From contig JAEYWP010000024.1 in assembly GCA_023428905.1 (NCBI GenBank), positions 141,775 through 205,774 of the forward strand: a DNA stretch of 64,000 nt, given 5' to 3'. The notes beneath the pieces are model-generated. The model was not told where the DNA came from. It searched no databases and worked only from the letters and a program-made list of their open reading frames with translations. This DNA comes from Verrucomicrobiota bacterium (lineage in GTDB: Bacteria > Verrucomicrobiota > Verrucomicrobiia > Opitutales > Opitutaceae). Of the stretch, positions 55,301 to 64,000 are shown one piece after another; position 1 is the first letter of the stretch, and every line of letters starts with the position of its first letter. Position numbers and translations under genes: made by a program.

Positions 55301-55319
55301 TTGGGTTAACCACGAACGG
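55301..55319 (+). repeat. Direct repeat unit 1
   Basis: TTGGGTTAACCACGAACGG recurs as TTGGGTTCACCACGAATGG at 55452-55470 with two mismatches. The unit is followed by another CACGAAT-containing stretch, suggesting a family of short repeats. Confidence 0.7.
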
Positions 55320-55405
55320 ACACGAATAACGGACCCGATCGGATTCGTGCCTACTCCTGTTCTCCTGGTATTGGCTTCCCAACAACGGATCCCGACCCCT
55401 CGGCC

Positions 55406-55434
55406 ATCCGTGTTTATCCGTGTCCATCCGTGGT
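55406..55434 (+). repeat. Right arm of a 29-bp inverted repeat
   Basis: The arm reads as three ATCCGTG units ending CCATCCGTGGT. It pairs with the left arm at 55232-55260, with two mismatches. Confidence 0.85.
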
Positions 55435-55451
55435 CACGACGGTCTGACGGA

Positions 55452-55470
55452 TTGGGTTCACCACGAATGG
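55452..55470 (+). repeat. Direct repeat unit 2
   Basis: TTGGGTTCACCACGAATGG is the second copy of the unit at 55301-55319. It ends 26 bp before the stop codon of the GH88 gene. Confidence 0.7.
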
Positions 55471-55495
55471 TCCTCTCTGTACGGTGTGATCGACC

Positions 55496-56719
55496 TTAGC
55501 GGGACGTGGGTGCGAAGTCGCGATTCGCCGCCTTGACCCGCTTGGTGGCGTAACGCGCGAGGCCCTCCAGGAAATAATAGTCCGCGTAGGCCAGCGGCAC
55601 GTCGACCTCGCTCTTGTCGGGGAGATGGCCCACGCAGTGCATGATGAGGAAGTTGCCGTTTTCGTTCAGGTCGGCGCGATAAAAGCCCGTGCTGAGGCTA
55701 CGGAGCTGCTTTTCACCCAGCGCCCGGTAGCGCTCGGCCTCTGCGCCGTCCACCAGATCGGCAAGTTCCAGCAGGGCGCAGGCGGTGATCGCCCCGGCAG
55801 ACGCGTCCCGCAATGCATCCGGCTGGTGCGGGACGTCATAGTCCCAAAAGGGGATTCCGTCCGCGGGAAGACGGGGATGGTTCACGATGAAGTCCGCGAT
55901 ACGCCGGGCCTGCTCGAGGTACCGTGCTTCGCCGGTCAGTCCGGCCATGCGCGTGTATCCATAGAGGCCCCACGCCTGGCCGCGGGCCCAGGAAGAGGGG
56001 TCGGCGAAGCCCTGGACGGTCTGCTTTTTGACAACGCTCCCCGTCTCCGGGTTGTAGTCCACCAGGTGAACACTGCTGCCGTCCTCCCGGAAATGATTCT
56101 TCAAAGTGGTGTTGGCGTGGGTCAGCGCGATCTCGTTCAGGTGCGCCTCCCCTCCCCGCCGCGAGGCGAGGACGAGGAATTCCAGGTTCATCATGTTGTC
56201 GACGATGACGGGAAACGTCCACGGCCCGAAATCCCAGGAGCGAATCACTCCGGCCTTGGAATTGAACCGGGTGGCGAGCGTCTTCGCCCCCTCGCGGATC
56301 ACTTGAAGATAGGACGCGTCTCCAGTCATGCGATACGCCTGTCCGTAACTGCAGCCGATCATAAATCCCAGGTCGTGGGTGCCGCCATAGGTTTTCAGGC
56401 GGTCGAGCCGGCGGGTGTACGCGTCAGCTGCGGTTTTCAAACCGGTGTCGCCCGTGTGTTCATACACCAACCAGAGGGACCCCGGAAAAAATCCCGACGT
56501 CCAGTCCTCCGGACGGACGGCCTTCAGCTTGCCGCCGACAAAACTCCGGGGCTGATGCAGCGGAGGTTCGGCCTCCATGCGTTTGAGCAGGCCCGCATAC
56601 TGCTGGGCGGCAAAGGCGAACTGTTCGTCCGCGATCTGCTGGAGACTTTTCTCGGCCGCGGGCGCGATGGCGGCGAGAGTAACGGTTAGGGCGGCGCTGA
56701 CCAGGGGGAGGAGTTTCAT
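55496..56719 (-). CDS. GH88/105-family unsaturated glucuronyl hydrolase
   Basis: The 407-residue periplasmic enzyme removes terminal unsaturated uronic acid residues left by polysaccharide lyases. It has a signal peptide (MKLLPLVSAALTVTLAAIAPAA), an (alpha/alpha)6 barrel, and both family Asp residues: GTHDLGFMIGCSYG and VIVDNMMNLEFL. The motif SSWARGQAWGLYGY and PFWDYDVPH are typical of GH88. Start at MKLLPL fits the signal. It sits beside the repeat block, alone, without lyase or transporter genes. It indicates use of glycosaminoglycan-, pectin- or ulvan-like polymers. Confidence 0.93.
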   Translation of the reverse strand: MKLLPLVSAALTVTLAAIAPAAEKSLQQIADEQFAFAAQQYAGLLKRMEAEPPLHQPRSFVGGKLKAVRPEDWTSGFFPGSLWLVYEHTGDTGLKTAADAYTRRLDRLKTYGGTHDLGFMIGCSYGQAYRMTGDASYLQVIREGAKTLATRFNSKAGVIRSWDFGPWTFPVIVDNMMNLEFLVLASRRGGEAHLNEIALTHANTTLKNHFREDGSSVHLVDYNPETGSVVKKQTVQGFADPSSWARGQAWGLYGYTRMAGLTGEARYLEQARRIADFIVNHPRLPADGIPFWDYDVPHQPDALRDASAGAITACALLELADLVDGAEAERYRALGEKQLRSLSTGFYRADLNENGNFLIMHCVGHLPDKSEVDVPLAYADYYFLEGLARYATKRVKAANRDFAPTSR

Positions 56720-56930
56720 GGGGGAAAGCGGGTGACACGTCATAGGCGCGGGCATGGGGTGGTGACGCGATCAAGTGGACCGCGCAGTGGCGACACCGTT
56801 GCAGCCACGGGCCAAGCGCGGCGCAATTCAATCGATTGGGCAATCCTGACGGACAGTTCGGTACCAACCACACTGAAAAAATCTTCGCCATATTTGCAGC
56901 TTTCGCGGGTTGGCTGCGTCTTAGCTGCGA

Positions 56931-58139
56931 ATGTCCGTCCCTTCAACGTCCTCCCGGCCCAAACGCTGGTTCCTCTACGCTGTGGTAACGCTGCTGCTCG
57001 GTGCGGCAGTCTGGTATTTTGCCTTTCGCGCGCCAGCACCGCGCAAGCGCAACGCCCAGCCCGCCTGGGCGGGCGAGGGTTGGCCCGGCCGCATCCCTGT
57101 GCGCACCGTCGTCGCCGAAAAACGCGACCTCCCGGTGCACCTGAAGGCGATCGGCACCGTCACACCGCTCCACACCGTGACCGTGAGAAGCCGGGTCGAG
57201 GGTGAACTTGTCCAGGTCGCGTTCCAGGAAGGGCAGCCGGTCGAGAAAGGCCAATTGCTCGCCGAGATCGATCCGGCGCCCTACCGGGTGCGAGTCGCCC
57301 AGGCCGAAGGGCAGTTGCGCCAGGAGCAGGCGCGACTGGAAAGCGCACGCAACGACCTCGCCCGGATCCAGGAGCTGCACGCCCGGAACCTGGTCACCGC
57401 CCAGGAACTCGACCTGCAACAGGCCCTGGTCTCAGAACGCGAAGGTGCCGTCGCCGCCAGCCAGGCGCAGGTCGACGATGCGCGGCTGGAACTGGCCTAC
57501 ACCCGCCTGGAAGCACCGATTTCCGGACGTGCCGGCCTGCGGCGCGTCGACGCAGGAAATCTGGTTCGAACGGGCGATACCAATGGGCTCGTGGTCATCA
57601 CCCAGACCAAGCCGATTGCTGTCAGCTTCACCATCCCCGAGGTCGACCTCCCCTCGGTGCTCGAACCGTTTCGAGCAGGAGAAAAGCTCCTGGTGGAGGC
57701 GTGGGATCGAACGGAGACGCGCGTCCTTGCCACCGGTACCCTCACGACCCTGGACAACCAGATCGACACCGCCACGGGCACACTGCGCCTTAAGGCGGAG
57801 TTCCCGAACACCGACGAGACGCTTTTCCCCAACCAGTTCGTCAACGTGCGCCTGCGGGTCCGCACCCTCGCCGACGCGCTCGTGATCCCGGCCGCATCGG
57901 TTCAGTTCGGCGCCCGTGGCACCTACGTGTATGTGGTGAACAACGACAACAAGGCCGCCGTGCGCGACGTCGTCCTCGGACCCGTGGAGGGCACCCTCCA
58001 GGCCGTCTCCAAGGGGATCAATCCGGGCGACGCCGTCGTGCTGGAAGGCCTCGACCGCCTGCGCGAAGGCGTGACAGTCGTGCCCGCCAACGACGAGCCC
58101 CCCGTCCCCGCGGTCAACACCACCGCCGCGGCCCGATGA
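56931..58139 (+). CDS. RND efflux periplasmic adaptor (MdtA-like)
   Basis: The 402-residue membrane fusion protein bridges an RND pump and an outer membrane channel. It has an N-terminal membrane anchor (WFLYAVVTLLLGAAVWYFAF), a lipoyl half-motif GTVTPLHTVTVRSRVEGELV, a coiled-coil hairpin (QLRQEQARLESARNDLARIQEL), ARLELAYTRLEAPISGR and the beta-barrel. Similarity to MdtA/HlyD adaptors is clear. It overlaps the first pump gene by four bases, giving an mdtABC-like operon. A TolC-type gene is not in the window. Confidence 0.94.
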   Translation: MSVPSTSSRPKRWFLYAVVTLLLGAAVWYFAFRAPAPRKRNAQPAWAGEGWPGRIPVRTVVAEKRDLPVHLKAIGTVTPLHTVTVRSRVEGELVQVAFQEGQPVEKGQLLAEIDPAPYRVRVAQAEGQLRQEQARLESARNDLARIQELHARNLVTAQELDLQQALVSEREGAVAASQAQVDDARLELAYTRLEAPISGRAGLRRVDAGNLVRTGDTNGLVVITQTKPIAVSFTIPEVDLPSVLEPFRAGEKLLVEAWDRTETRVLATGTLTTLDNQIDTATGTLRLKAEFPNTDETLFPNQFVNVRLRVRTLADALVIPAASVQFGARGTYVYVVNNDNKAAVRDVVLGPVEGTLQAVSKGINPGDAVVLEGLDRLREGVTVVPANDEPPVPAVNTTAAAR

Positions 58140-61100
58140 GCCTTTCGAGACCCTTCATCCAGCGTCCCGTTGCCACCACCCTCTTGATGGTGGCTTTGCT
58201 GCTTTCGGGCATGATGGCGTACCGCCTGTTGCCCGTGTCGGCGCTGCCGCAGGTGGATTTTCCCACCATTCAGGTCTTCACCTTTTATCCGGGAGCGAGT
58301 CCCTCGGTCACCGCCAGCGCCATCACCGCGCCGCTCGAACGCAGGTTCGGCCAGATCCCGGGGCTGTCCCAGATGTCGTCCTCGAGTTCGAGCGGAGCCT
58401 CCGTCATCACGCTCCAATTCGCCCTCGACCTGTCCATGGGCGTGGCCGAGCAGGAAGTGCAGGCGGCAATCGCCGCCGCGGGCAATCTGTTGCCTGGAGA
58501 CCTTCCCACCCCTCCCGTCTACCGGAAGGTCAACCCCGCGGACGCTCCCATTATCACGCTGGCGGTGACGTCCCAGACGATGCCGCTCCCCCGCGTGCAT
58601 GACTTGGTGGATACACGGGTGGCCCAGAAACTGGCGCAAATTCCCGGGGTGGGCATGGTCAGCCTCGCCGGCGGCCAGCGCCCGGCCGTGCGCATCCAGG
58701 TCAACCCGTCCGAACTGGCCGCCCGGGGCCTCACCTTCTCCGCGGTGCGCAGCGCGATTTCCGCGGCCTCGGTCAATCAGCCGAAGGGCAGCTTCGACGG
58801 CCCGGTGCGGAGCATCCTGATGGACGCCAACGACCAGTTGCGCTCCCCGGAGGAATACCGGCAGCTGATCATCGCCTGGCAGGACGGCGCCCCTCTCCGG
58901 CTGGGCGACGTGGCCGAGATCACCAGCGGCGCGGAGGATCGCCGCCTCGCGGCCTGGGCCGACGAACTTCCGGCGGTGCTCGTCAACGTCCAGCGCCAGC
59001 CCGGCGCCAACGTGATCGAGGTCGTCGACCGCGTGCGCGAACTGCTCCCGCAGCTGTCCGCCAATCTTCCCGCCGCGGTGCAGATGTCGGTCCTGACCGA
59101 CCGCACCCAGAGCATCCGCGCGTCGGTCAAGGCGGTGCAGCATGAACTGATCTTTGCCGTGGGCCTGGTGGTGCTCGTGACCTTCGTCTTCCTTCGCAAC
59201 ATCCCGTCGACGATCATCCCGAGCATCGCGGTGCCGCTTTCCCTCATCGGAACCTTCGGCGTGATGTACCTGGCGGGGTATTCACTGAACATCCTCACCC
59301 TGATGGCGCTCACCATCGCCACCGGTTTCGTCGTGGACGATGCGATCGTCATGCTGGAGAATATCGCCCGCTATCGCGAAGAGGGCGCCTCGCCGATGGA
59401 AGCCGCCCTCAAAGGGGCGTCCCAGATCGGCTTCACCCTGGTGTCTCTCACCGTCTCCCTCATCGCGGTGCTGATCCCGCTGCTCTTCATGGGCGATGTG
59501 GTCGGGCGGCTTTTCCACGAATTCGCCGTCACCCTCTCGGTCGCGATCCTGATCTCTCTGCTGGTCTCGCTGACCCTGACCCCGATGATGTGCGCGCGCA
59601 TGTTGCCGCCGCCGAAGCCGCATGAAGCCGAGGCACATGGCTTCATCGAGCGGGTGATCGAGCGGTACGGTGTAGGGCTGGACTGGGTACTGAACCACCA
59701 GCGCCTGGCGCTGGTCGCCACCGTGGTCACCCTGGGCATCACGGGCCTGCTCTACCTGGCCGTGCCCAAGGGCTTTTTCCCGGTGCAGGACAATGCCGCG
59801 ATCCAGGTGGTGACGGAGGCGCCGCAGTCCATTTCCTTTTCCGCCATGGCGGAGCGTCAGCAGGCGCTGGGGGCGCGGATCCTGCAGGATCCGGCGGTCG
59901 TTGGCCTCTCGTCCTTCATCGGCGTCGACGGTACCAACGCGACCCTCAACAGCGGCCGCATGCTCATCAACCTGAGGCCTCACGGTGAACGGAGCGATTC
60001 AGCCGAAGAGATCATCGAACGCCTGCGCGAGGCGGCCCGCGACGTGCCGGGCATCCGTCTCTTCATGCAGCCGGTGCAGGAGCTCACGATCGAGGACCGG
60101 GTCAGCCGCACCCAATTCCAGTTCATGCTCACCACGCCCGACGAGGCGTTGTTGCGTGAGTGGGCGCCCCGCTTCGTCGAGCACCTCTCGCATGCGCCCG
60201 AGCTGGCGGACGTGGCCAGCGACATGCAGAGCGACGGCCTGCAGGCGTATTTCGAGATCGATCGCGACGCCGCCAGTCGCCTCGGTGTGAGTGTCGCGGA
60301 CATCGACGACGCTCTTTATAGCGCCTTCGGCCAGCGGCAGATCTCCACCCTTTTCACCCAGGCGAGCCAGTACCGCGTGATCCTCGAGGCCGATCCGGGC
60401 CTGGTCCGGGGACCGGAGGCGCTGGAGCGGATTTTCGTCCGTCCGCGCTCCGGCGCGCCAATCCCCCTCTCCAGTGTCGGCCGGATGGTGGAACAGCGCA
60501 CCGCCCTGTTGCTCAACCGCGTCGGCCAGTTCCCTGCCGCCACCCTCTCCTTCAACCTCGGCAAAGGCGCCTCCCTGGGGGAGGCGGTCGCCGCCATCGA
60601 GCGCGCCGCCGTGGAGCTGGAACTGCCCACCGCGGTGGAGCTGCGTTTCCAGGGCGCAGCCCACGCCTTCCGCTCTTCGCTCTCCAGCACCCTTCTCCTC
60701 ATCCTCGCCGCCATTGTCACGATGTACCTCGTGTTGGGCGTGCTGTACGAAAGCAGCATCCATCCGATCACCATTCTCTCCACCCTGCCCTCCGCTGCGG
60801 TGGGCGCACTGCTGGCGCTCTGGGTGACGGGCCGCCCCCTCGACATGATCGCCGTGATCGGGATCATCCTCCTCATCGGCCTGGTGAAGAAGAATGGGAT
60901 CATGATGATCGACTTCGCCCTGGAGGCCGAGCGCCAGCAGGGACTCAGCCCGCGCGAGGCCATTCGCAAGGCGGCTCTGATGCGGTTCCGGCCCATCCTG
61001 ATGACCACCCTTGCCGCCCTGTTCGGAGCGCTTCCGCTGATGTTCTCCTCCGGTTCGGGTGCGGAACTGCGGCAGCCCCTCGGACTGGTGATGGTCGGAG

Positions 61101-61249
61101 GTCTCCTGGTCAGCCAGGTGCTCACCCTCTACACCACACCCGTGGTGTACCTCTTCTTTGATCGGCTGACCCGTCGGCGCCCGCCCGCGCGTGTCAAAGC
61201 CGCCCCCGCCCCGGCGCCGGTTCGGCAGGTGGAGACCCTCCGCGGATGA
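58136..61249 (+). CDS. RND multidrug efflux pump subunit (MdtB-like)
   Basis: The 1037-residue inner membrane transporter uses the proton gradient to expel drugs or other small molecules. It has twelve helices, two large periplasmic loops, the N-terminal FIQRPVATTLLMVALLLSGMMAYRLLPVSALPQVDFPTI signature and the proton-relay ATGFVVDDAIVMLENI with two adjacent Asp. It is the middle gene of an adaptor-pump-pump operon; MdtB and MdtC form heterotrimers in E. coli. It overlaps the next pump gene by four bases (ATGA). Confidence 0.96.
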   Translation: MSLSRPFIQRPVATTLLMVALLLSGMMAYRLLPVSALPQVDFPTIQVFTFYPGASPSVTASAITAPLERRFGQIPGLSQMSSSSSSGASVITLQFALDLSMGVAEQEVQAAIAAAGNLLPGDLPTPPVYRKVNPADAPIITLAVTSQTMPLPRVHDLVDTRVAQKLAQIPGVGMVSLAGGQRPAVRIQVNPSELAARGLTFSAVRSAISAASVNQPKGSFDGPVRSILMDANDQLRSPEEYRQLIIAWQDGAPLRLGDVAEITSGAEDRRLAAWADELPAVLVNVQRQPGANVIEVVDRVRELLPQLSANLPAAVQMSVLTDRTQSIRASVKAVQHELIFAVGLVVLVTFVFLRNIPSTIIPSIAVPLSLIGTFGVMYLAGYSLNILTLMALTIATGFVVDDAIVMLENIARYREEGASPMEAALKGASQIGFTLVSLTVSLIAVLIPLLFMGDVVGRLFHEFAVTLSVAILISLLVSLTLTPMMCARMLPPPKPHEAEAHGFIERVIERYGVGLDWVLNHQRLALVATVVTLGITGLLYLAVPKGFFPVQDNAAIQVVTEAPQSISFSAMAERQQALGARILQDPAVVGLSSFIGVDGTNATLNSGRMLINLRPHGERSDSAEEIIERLREAARDVPGIRLFMQPVQELTIEDRVSRTQFQFMLTTPDEALLREWAPRFVEHLSHAPELADVASDMQSDGLQAYFEIDRDAASRLGVSVADIDDALYSAFGQRQISTLFTQASQYRVILEADPGLVRGPEALERIFVRPRSGAPIPLSSVGRMVEQRTALLLNRVGQFPAATLSFNLGKGASLGEAVAAIERAAVELELPTAVELRFQGAAHAFRSSLSSTLLLILAAIVTMYLVLGVLYESSIHPITILSTLPSAAVGALLALWVTGRPLDMIAVIGIILLIGLVKKNGIMMIDFALEAERQQGLSPREAIRKAALMRFRPILMTTLAALFGALPLMFSSGSGAELRQPLGLVMVGGLLVSQVLTLYTTPVVYLFFDRLTRRRPPARVKAAPAPAPVRQVETLRG

Positions 61250-64000
61250 ACATGTCGCGCCCCTTTATCCGGCGACCGATCGCGAGCGTCATGATCGCAG
61301 TGGGCATCGTGCTGCTTGGATTTTTCTCCTACCGCCTCCTGCCGGTCGCTCCATTGCCGGAGGTGGACTTCCCCACCATTCAGGTCAACGCCTCGCTGCC
61401 CGGCGCCAGCCCGGAAACCATGGCGGCCAGTGTGGCCACCCCGCTCGAGCGTGCGCTCGGCAGCATCGCCGGGCTGACTGCGATCCGGTCCAACAGCTCG
61501 CAGGGATCGACGAACATCACCCTCGAGTTCGACTTTGACCGCGACATCGACGCCGCCGCACGCGATGTGCAGGCCTCCCTCAACGCCGCGCGCGGATTGC
61601 TCCCCGCCGGCATGCCGCGCAACCCAAGCTACCGCAAGGTCAACCCCTCCGCGGCGCCGATCATGGGACTGGCGCTCAGCTCTCCCAACCTGCCGCGCAG
61701 CCAGCTCTACGACCTCGCGTCGACCATCCTCGCCCAGAAGCTTTCCCAGGTGAAGGGCGTCGGTGACGTTGGGGTCTGGGGCAGCGCCCTGCCGGCCGTC
61801 CGCGTCCAGCTCAATCCCAACGCCCTCGCCCACCACGGGATCGCGCTGGACGAGGTGCGGCAGGCTATTGTAGGGACAAATTCGCTACGCCCCCGCGGGG
61901 TGATCGAGTCCGGCGACCGCCATTGGCAGGTGGATATCAGCGGGCAGTTGCGCACGGCGGCGGACTACCGCCAGCTGGTGATTCGCCACCGCGAGGGCGC
62001 GCCGGTGCGCCTGATGGACGTCGCCACCGTCACGGACGGCGTGGAGGACCGCTACAGCATGGGCTTCCATAACGATCGCGCCGCCGTGCTGCTGATGATT
62101 CGCCGTCAGCCGGGCGCGAACACGATCGAGACGATCGATGCCATCAACGACCAGCTTCCGGCGCTGCGGGCGCTTTTGCCCGCCGACGCGGACCTGCGCC
62201 TGGTGATGGACCGCTCTCCCGGTATCCGCGCCACCCTGCACGAGGCGCAATTCACCCTCCTCCTCTCGGCCGGATTGGTGATGCTGGTGGTCCTCGCGTT
62301 TCTCGGAAACGCCCGAGCCGCGCTGATCCCCAGTCTGGCCATTCCGGTGTCGCTGATCGGCACCTTCAGCGTGATGTACCTCTACGGTTTCTCGCTCAAC
62401 AACCTGTCCCTGATGGCGCTGATCGTGGCCGCAGGACTGGTGGTGGACGATGCGATCGTCGTGCTGGAAAACATCTCGCGCCACATCGAGCGAGGCCTCT
62501 CGCCCTTCCGGGCGGCGCTCAAGGGAGCCGGTGAAGTGGGGTTCACCCTGCTCGCCATGAATCTCTCCCTCGTCACGGTCTTTATCTCGATCCTGTTCAT
62601 GGGGGGGCTGGTGGAGCGTCTCTTCCGCGAGTTTTCCATCACGCTGGCGGCCGCGATGCTCGTCTCGCTCGCCGTCTCCCTGACACTCACCCCCAGCCTC
62701 TGCTCGCGCTGGCTGCGTCGCCCGGGCACCGAAACGCCCTCACGCCTGCACCGCTGGAGCGAGCGCGGTTTCGGGGGACTTCGCAGCGTGTACGCGCGGT
62801 CCCTCGGCTGGGTGCTGCAGCATCCGACCCTGATGCTCCTCATCCTCGCCGGAACCATCGCGTTGAACATCACGATGTACATCAAGATCCCGAAAGGCTT
62901 CCTGCCCGAGCAAGACACGGGGCAACTCGGCGGCTTCGTGCGCGGGGACGATGGTTTTTCCTATCAGGTGATGCAGCCGAAGATTGAAACCTTCCGCCGC
63001 CTTGTGCTCGCCGACCCTGCGGTGGAGGACGTCATCGGCATGAGCGGCGGCGGCACGGGGACCAGCAACGCGTGGTTCAACATCCGGCTCAAGCCGCTGG
63101 CAGAGCGCGGAGTCGCGGCGAGTGATGTGATCGACCGCCTGCGGCGCGGCATGCCCCCGGTGCCGGGCGGCATGATGTGGCTGAATGTGGCGCAGGACAT
63201 CCAGATGCCGCGCACCGGCGACTCCGGGTCGTATGACTTCACCCTCCTCTCCGACGACCTGGCACTGCTGCGCAAATGGGCGCCCCGCGTTTCCGTCGCA
63301 CTCCATAACCTGCCGGAACTCACCGACGTGGATGGGCCTTCGGACGAAGGCGCGAAGCAAGTCATGCTCACGATTGACCGCGAGATCGCCCAGCGCCTCG
63401 GCGTCGACATGCGGATGGTCACCCAGGTGCTGAACAGCTCCTTCAGCCAGCGCCAGGTCTCCACCATCTACGATGCGCTCAACCAGTACCGCGTCGTGAT
63501 GGAGCTCGAACCCATCTACACGGAGGATCCGTCCGTACTGGAACAGGTTCAGGTCATCGGCAGGGACGGCCAGCGCGTGCCACTCTCCGCCTTCACCCGC
63601 TATGAGTATTCACTGATCAATGACCGGGTGAACCACCGCGGCCAGTTTGCCTCGGAGAACGTGGGTTTCGCCCTCGCCCCCGGCGTTTCGCTCGAGCAGG
63701 GACTGGAGGCCATTCGGGGAGCGATGGCGAAGATCATGCTCCCGACCGAGATCCAGGGACAACTGGCGGGAACCGCACAGACGTTCCAGCAAAGCCTGCA
63801 ACGCCAGCCCCTCCTCATCCTCGGCGTGCTGATCGCCGTCTACCTCGTGCTCGGTATCCTCTACGAAAGTACCATCCATCCGCTGACCATCCTCTCGACC
63901 CTGCCCTCAGCCGGACTCGGGGCGCTCCTGGTCCTGCAGCTCACCGGGACCGAGTTCACCCTGATCGCGCTGCTCGGCCTTTTCCTCCTCATTGGAATCG
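61246..64000 (+). CDS. RND multidrug efflux pump subunit (MdtC-like), partial
   Basis: 918 codons are open up to the right edge, so the 3' end (about 110-130 codons) lies outside. It begins MNMSRPFIRRPIASVMIAVG, has LPVAPLPEVDFPTI, the relay AAGLVVDDAIVVLENI with both Asp, and the second transmembrane half (LILGVLIAVYLVLGILYEST). A second ATG two codons in is equally good. It is closely related to the preceding pump and probably its partner in a heteromeric complex. Confidence 0.96.
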   Translation, partial: MNMSRPFIRRPIASVMIAVGIVLLGFFSYRLLPVAPLPEVDFPTIQVNASLPGASPETMAASVATPLERALGSIAGLTAIRSNSSQGSTNITLEFDFDRDIDAAARDVQASLNAARGLLPAGMPRNPSYRKVNPSAAPIMGLALSSPNLPRSQLYDLASTILAQKLSQVKGVGDVGVWGSALPAVRVQLNPNALAHHGIALDEVRQAIVGTNSLRPRGVIESGDRHWQVDISGQLRTAADYRQLVIRHREGAPVRLMDVATVTDGVEDRYSMGFHNDRAAVLLMIRRQPGANTIETIDAINDQLPALRALLPADADLRLVMDRSPGIRATLHEAQFTLLLSAGLVMLVVLAFLGNARAALIPSLAIPVSLIGTFSVMYLYGFSLNNLSLMALIVAAGLVVDDAIVVLENISRHIERGLSPFRAALKGAGEVGFTLLAMNLSLVTVFISILFMGGLVERLFREFSITLAAAMLVSLAVSLTLTPSLCSRWLRRPGTETPSRLHRWSERGFGGLRSVYARSLGWVLQHPTLMLLILAGTIALNITMYIKIPKGFLPEQDTGQLGGFVRGDDGFSYQVMQPKIETFRRLVLADPAVEDVIGMSGGGTGTSNAWFNIRLKPLAERGVAASDVIDRLRRGMPPVPGGMMWLNVAQDIQMPRTGDSGSYDFTLLSDDLALLRKWAPRVSVALHNLPELTDVDGPSDEGAKQVMLTIDREIAQRLGVDMRMVTQVLNSSFSQRQVSTIYDALNQYRVVMELEPIYTEDPSVLEQVQVIGRDGQRVPLSAFTRYEYSLINDRVNHRGQFASENVGFALAPGVSLEQGLEAIRGAMAKIMLPTEIQGQLAGTAQTFQQSLQRQPLLILGVLIAVYLVLGILYESTIHPLTILSTLPSAGLGALLVLQLTGTEFTLIALLGLFLLIGI

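Larger units (their letters stand above)
54993..55495. other. Non-coding block with repeats
   Basis: This is the only gap above 300 bases. It holds an imperfect hairpin near 55013-55040 (CCGCAGA pairs with TCTGCGG) just after the flavoprotein gene, then the inverted and direct repeats described separately. I see no supported gene; the open frames have repeat-derived composition (MDTDGHG-type). Confidence 0.7.

Noticed and set aside
55239..55499. Small frame across the repeat block
   Set aside because: Its start and much of its length are made of repeat units and no ribosome binding site is visible.

Overview
This 64 kb window is GC-rich, densely coded chromosomal DNA from a Gram-negative bacterium: it encodes LptD, a Pal-type lipoprotein, an RND efflux system and a type IV pilus retraction ATPase. 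Gene content and style (an enlarged signal peptidase I, lepA-lepB pairing, HDOD and SGNH/TPR proteins, a fasciclin protein, CCATCCGTG-type intergenic repeats) suggest Verrucomicrobiota, most likely Opitutaceae. That placement is inference from family resemblance, not a database match. Most of the window is ordinary core genome. There is no IS element, prophage, CRISPR array or rRNA; one tRNA (Lys, UUU) is present.

Layout. 1-3.2 kb: a three-gene minus-strand unit (DesK-type sensor kinase, NarL-type regulator, ADOP/MacB-type permease cut by the left edge), with matching GTCATG repeat pairs before the first and third genes. 3.3-9.4 kb: lepB, lepA, fabD, a secreted proline-rich protein and pilT. 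9.4-11.7 kb: dapA-dapB-ruvA. 11.8-13.2 kb: an ECF sigma factor with a membrane anti-sigma factor. 13.4-16.4 kb: tRNA-Lys, an unusual lipoprotein with a SipW/SEC11-like peptidase domain, an orphan response regulator, a two-domain CbiX-like protein and pal. 16.4-21.9 kb: M20 and M48 peptidases, purH and a double creatininase-fold protein. 22-32 kb: glgB, ppc, lptD, an RsmB-type methyltransferase, scpA and trxA. 32-44 kb: HDOD/GAF protein, SGNH-TPR protein, menA, the sulfate-activation operon cysC-cysD-cysN, acylphosphatase, an acidic hypothetical protein, an NtrC-type regulator and an M50 protease. 44-46 kb: fasciclin protein and AI-2E-family permease.

46.2-50.7 kb is the most interesting part. 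Six genes (two DUF2249 proteins, two histidine-rich polytopic membrane proteins resembling heme-copper oxidase subunit I or NnrS, a DUF59/SufT-like Fe-S assembly protein, and a Crp/Fnr regulator lacking the FNR cysteine cluster) are served by two TTGA-N6-TCAA palindromes, one before the first operon and one in the divergent promoter of the regulator. The regulator's recognition helix has the E-x-x-S-R motif that reads TTGAT half-sites. I read this as a self-contained Dnr-like, possibly NO- or redox-responsive module without a recognisable catalytic reductase.

50.9-64 kb: an MBOAT O-acyltransferase with an SGNH-like partner, a nitronate monooxygenase-family flavoprotein, a 500 bp non-coding block with inverted and direct repeats, a GH88 unsaturated glucuronyl hydrolase, and an mdtABC-like RND operon whose second pump gene runs off the right edge.
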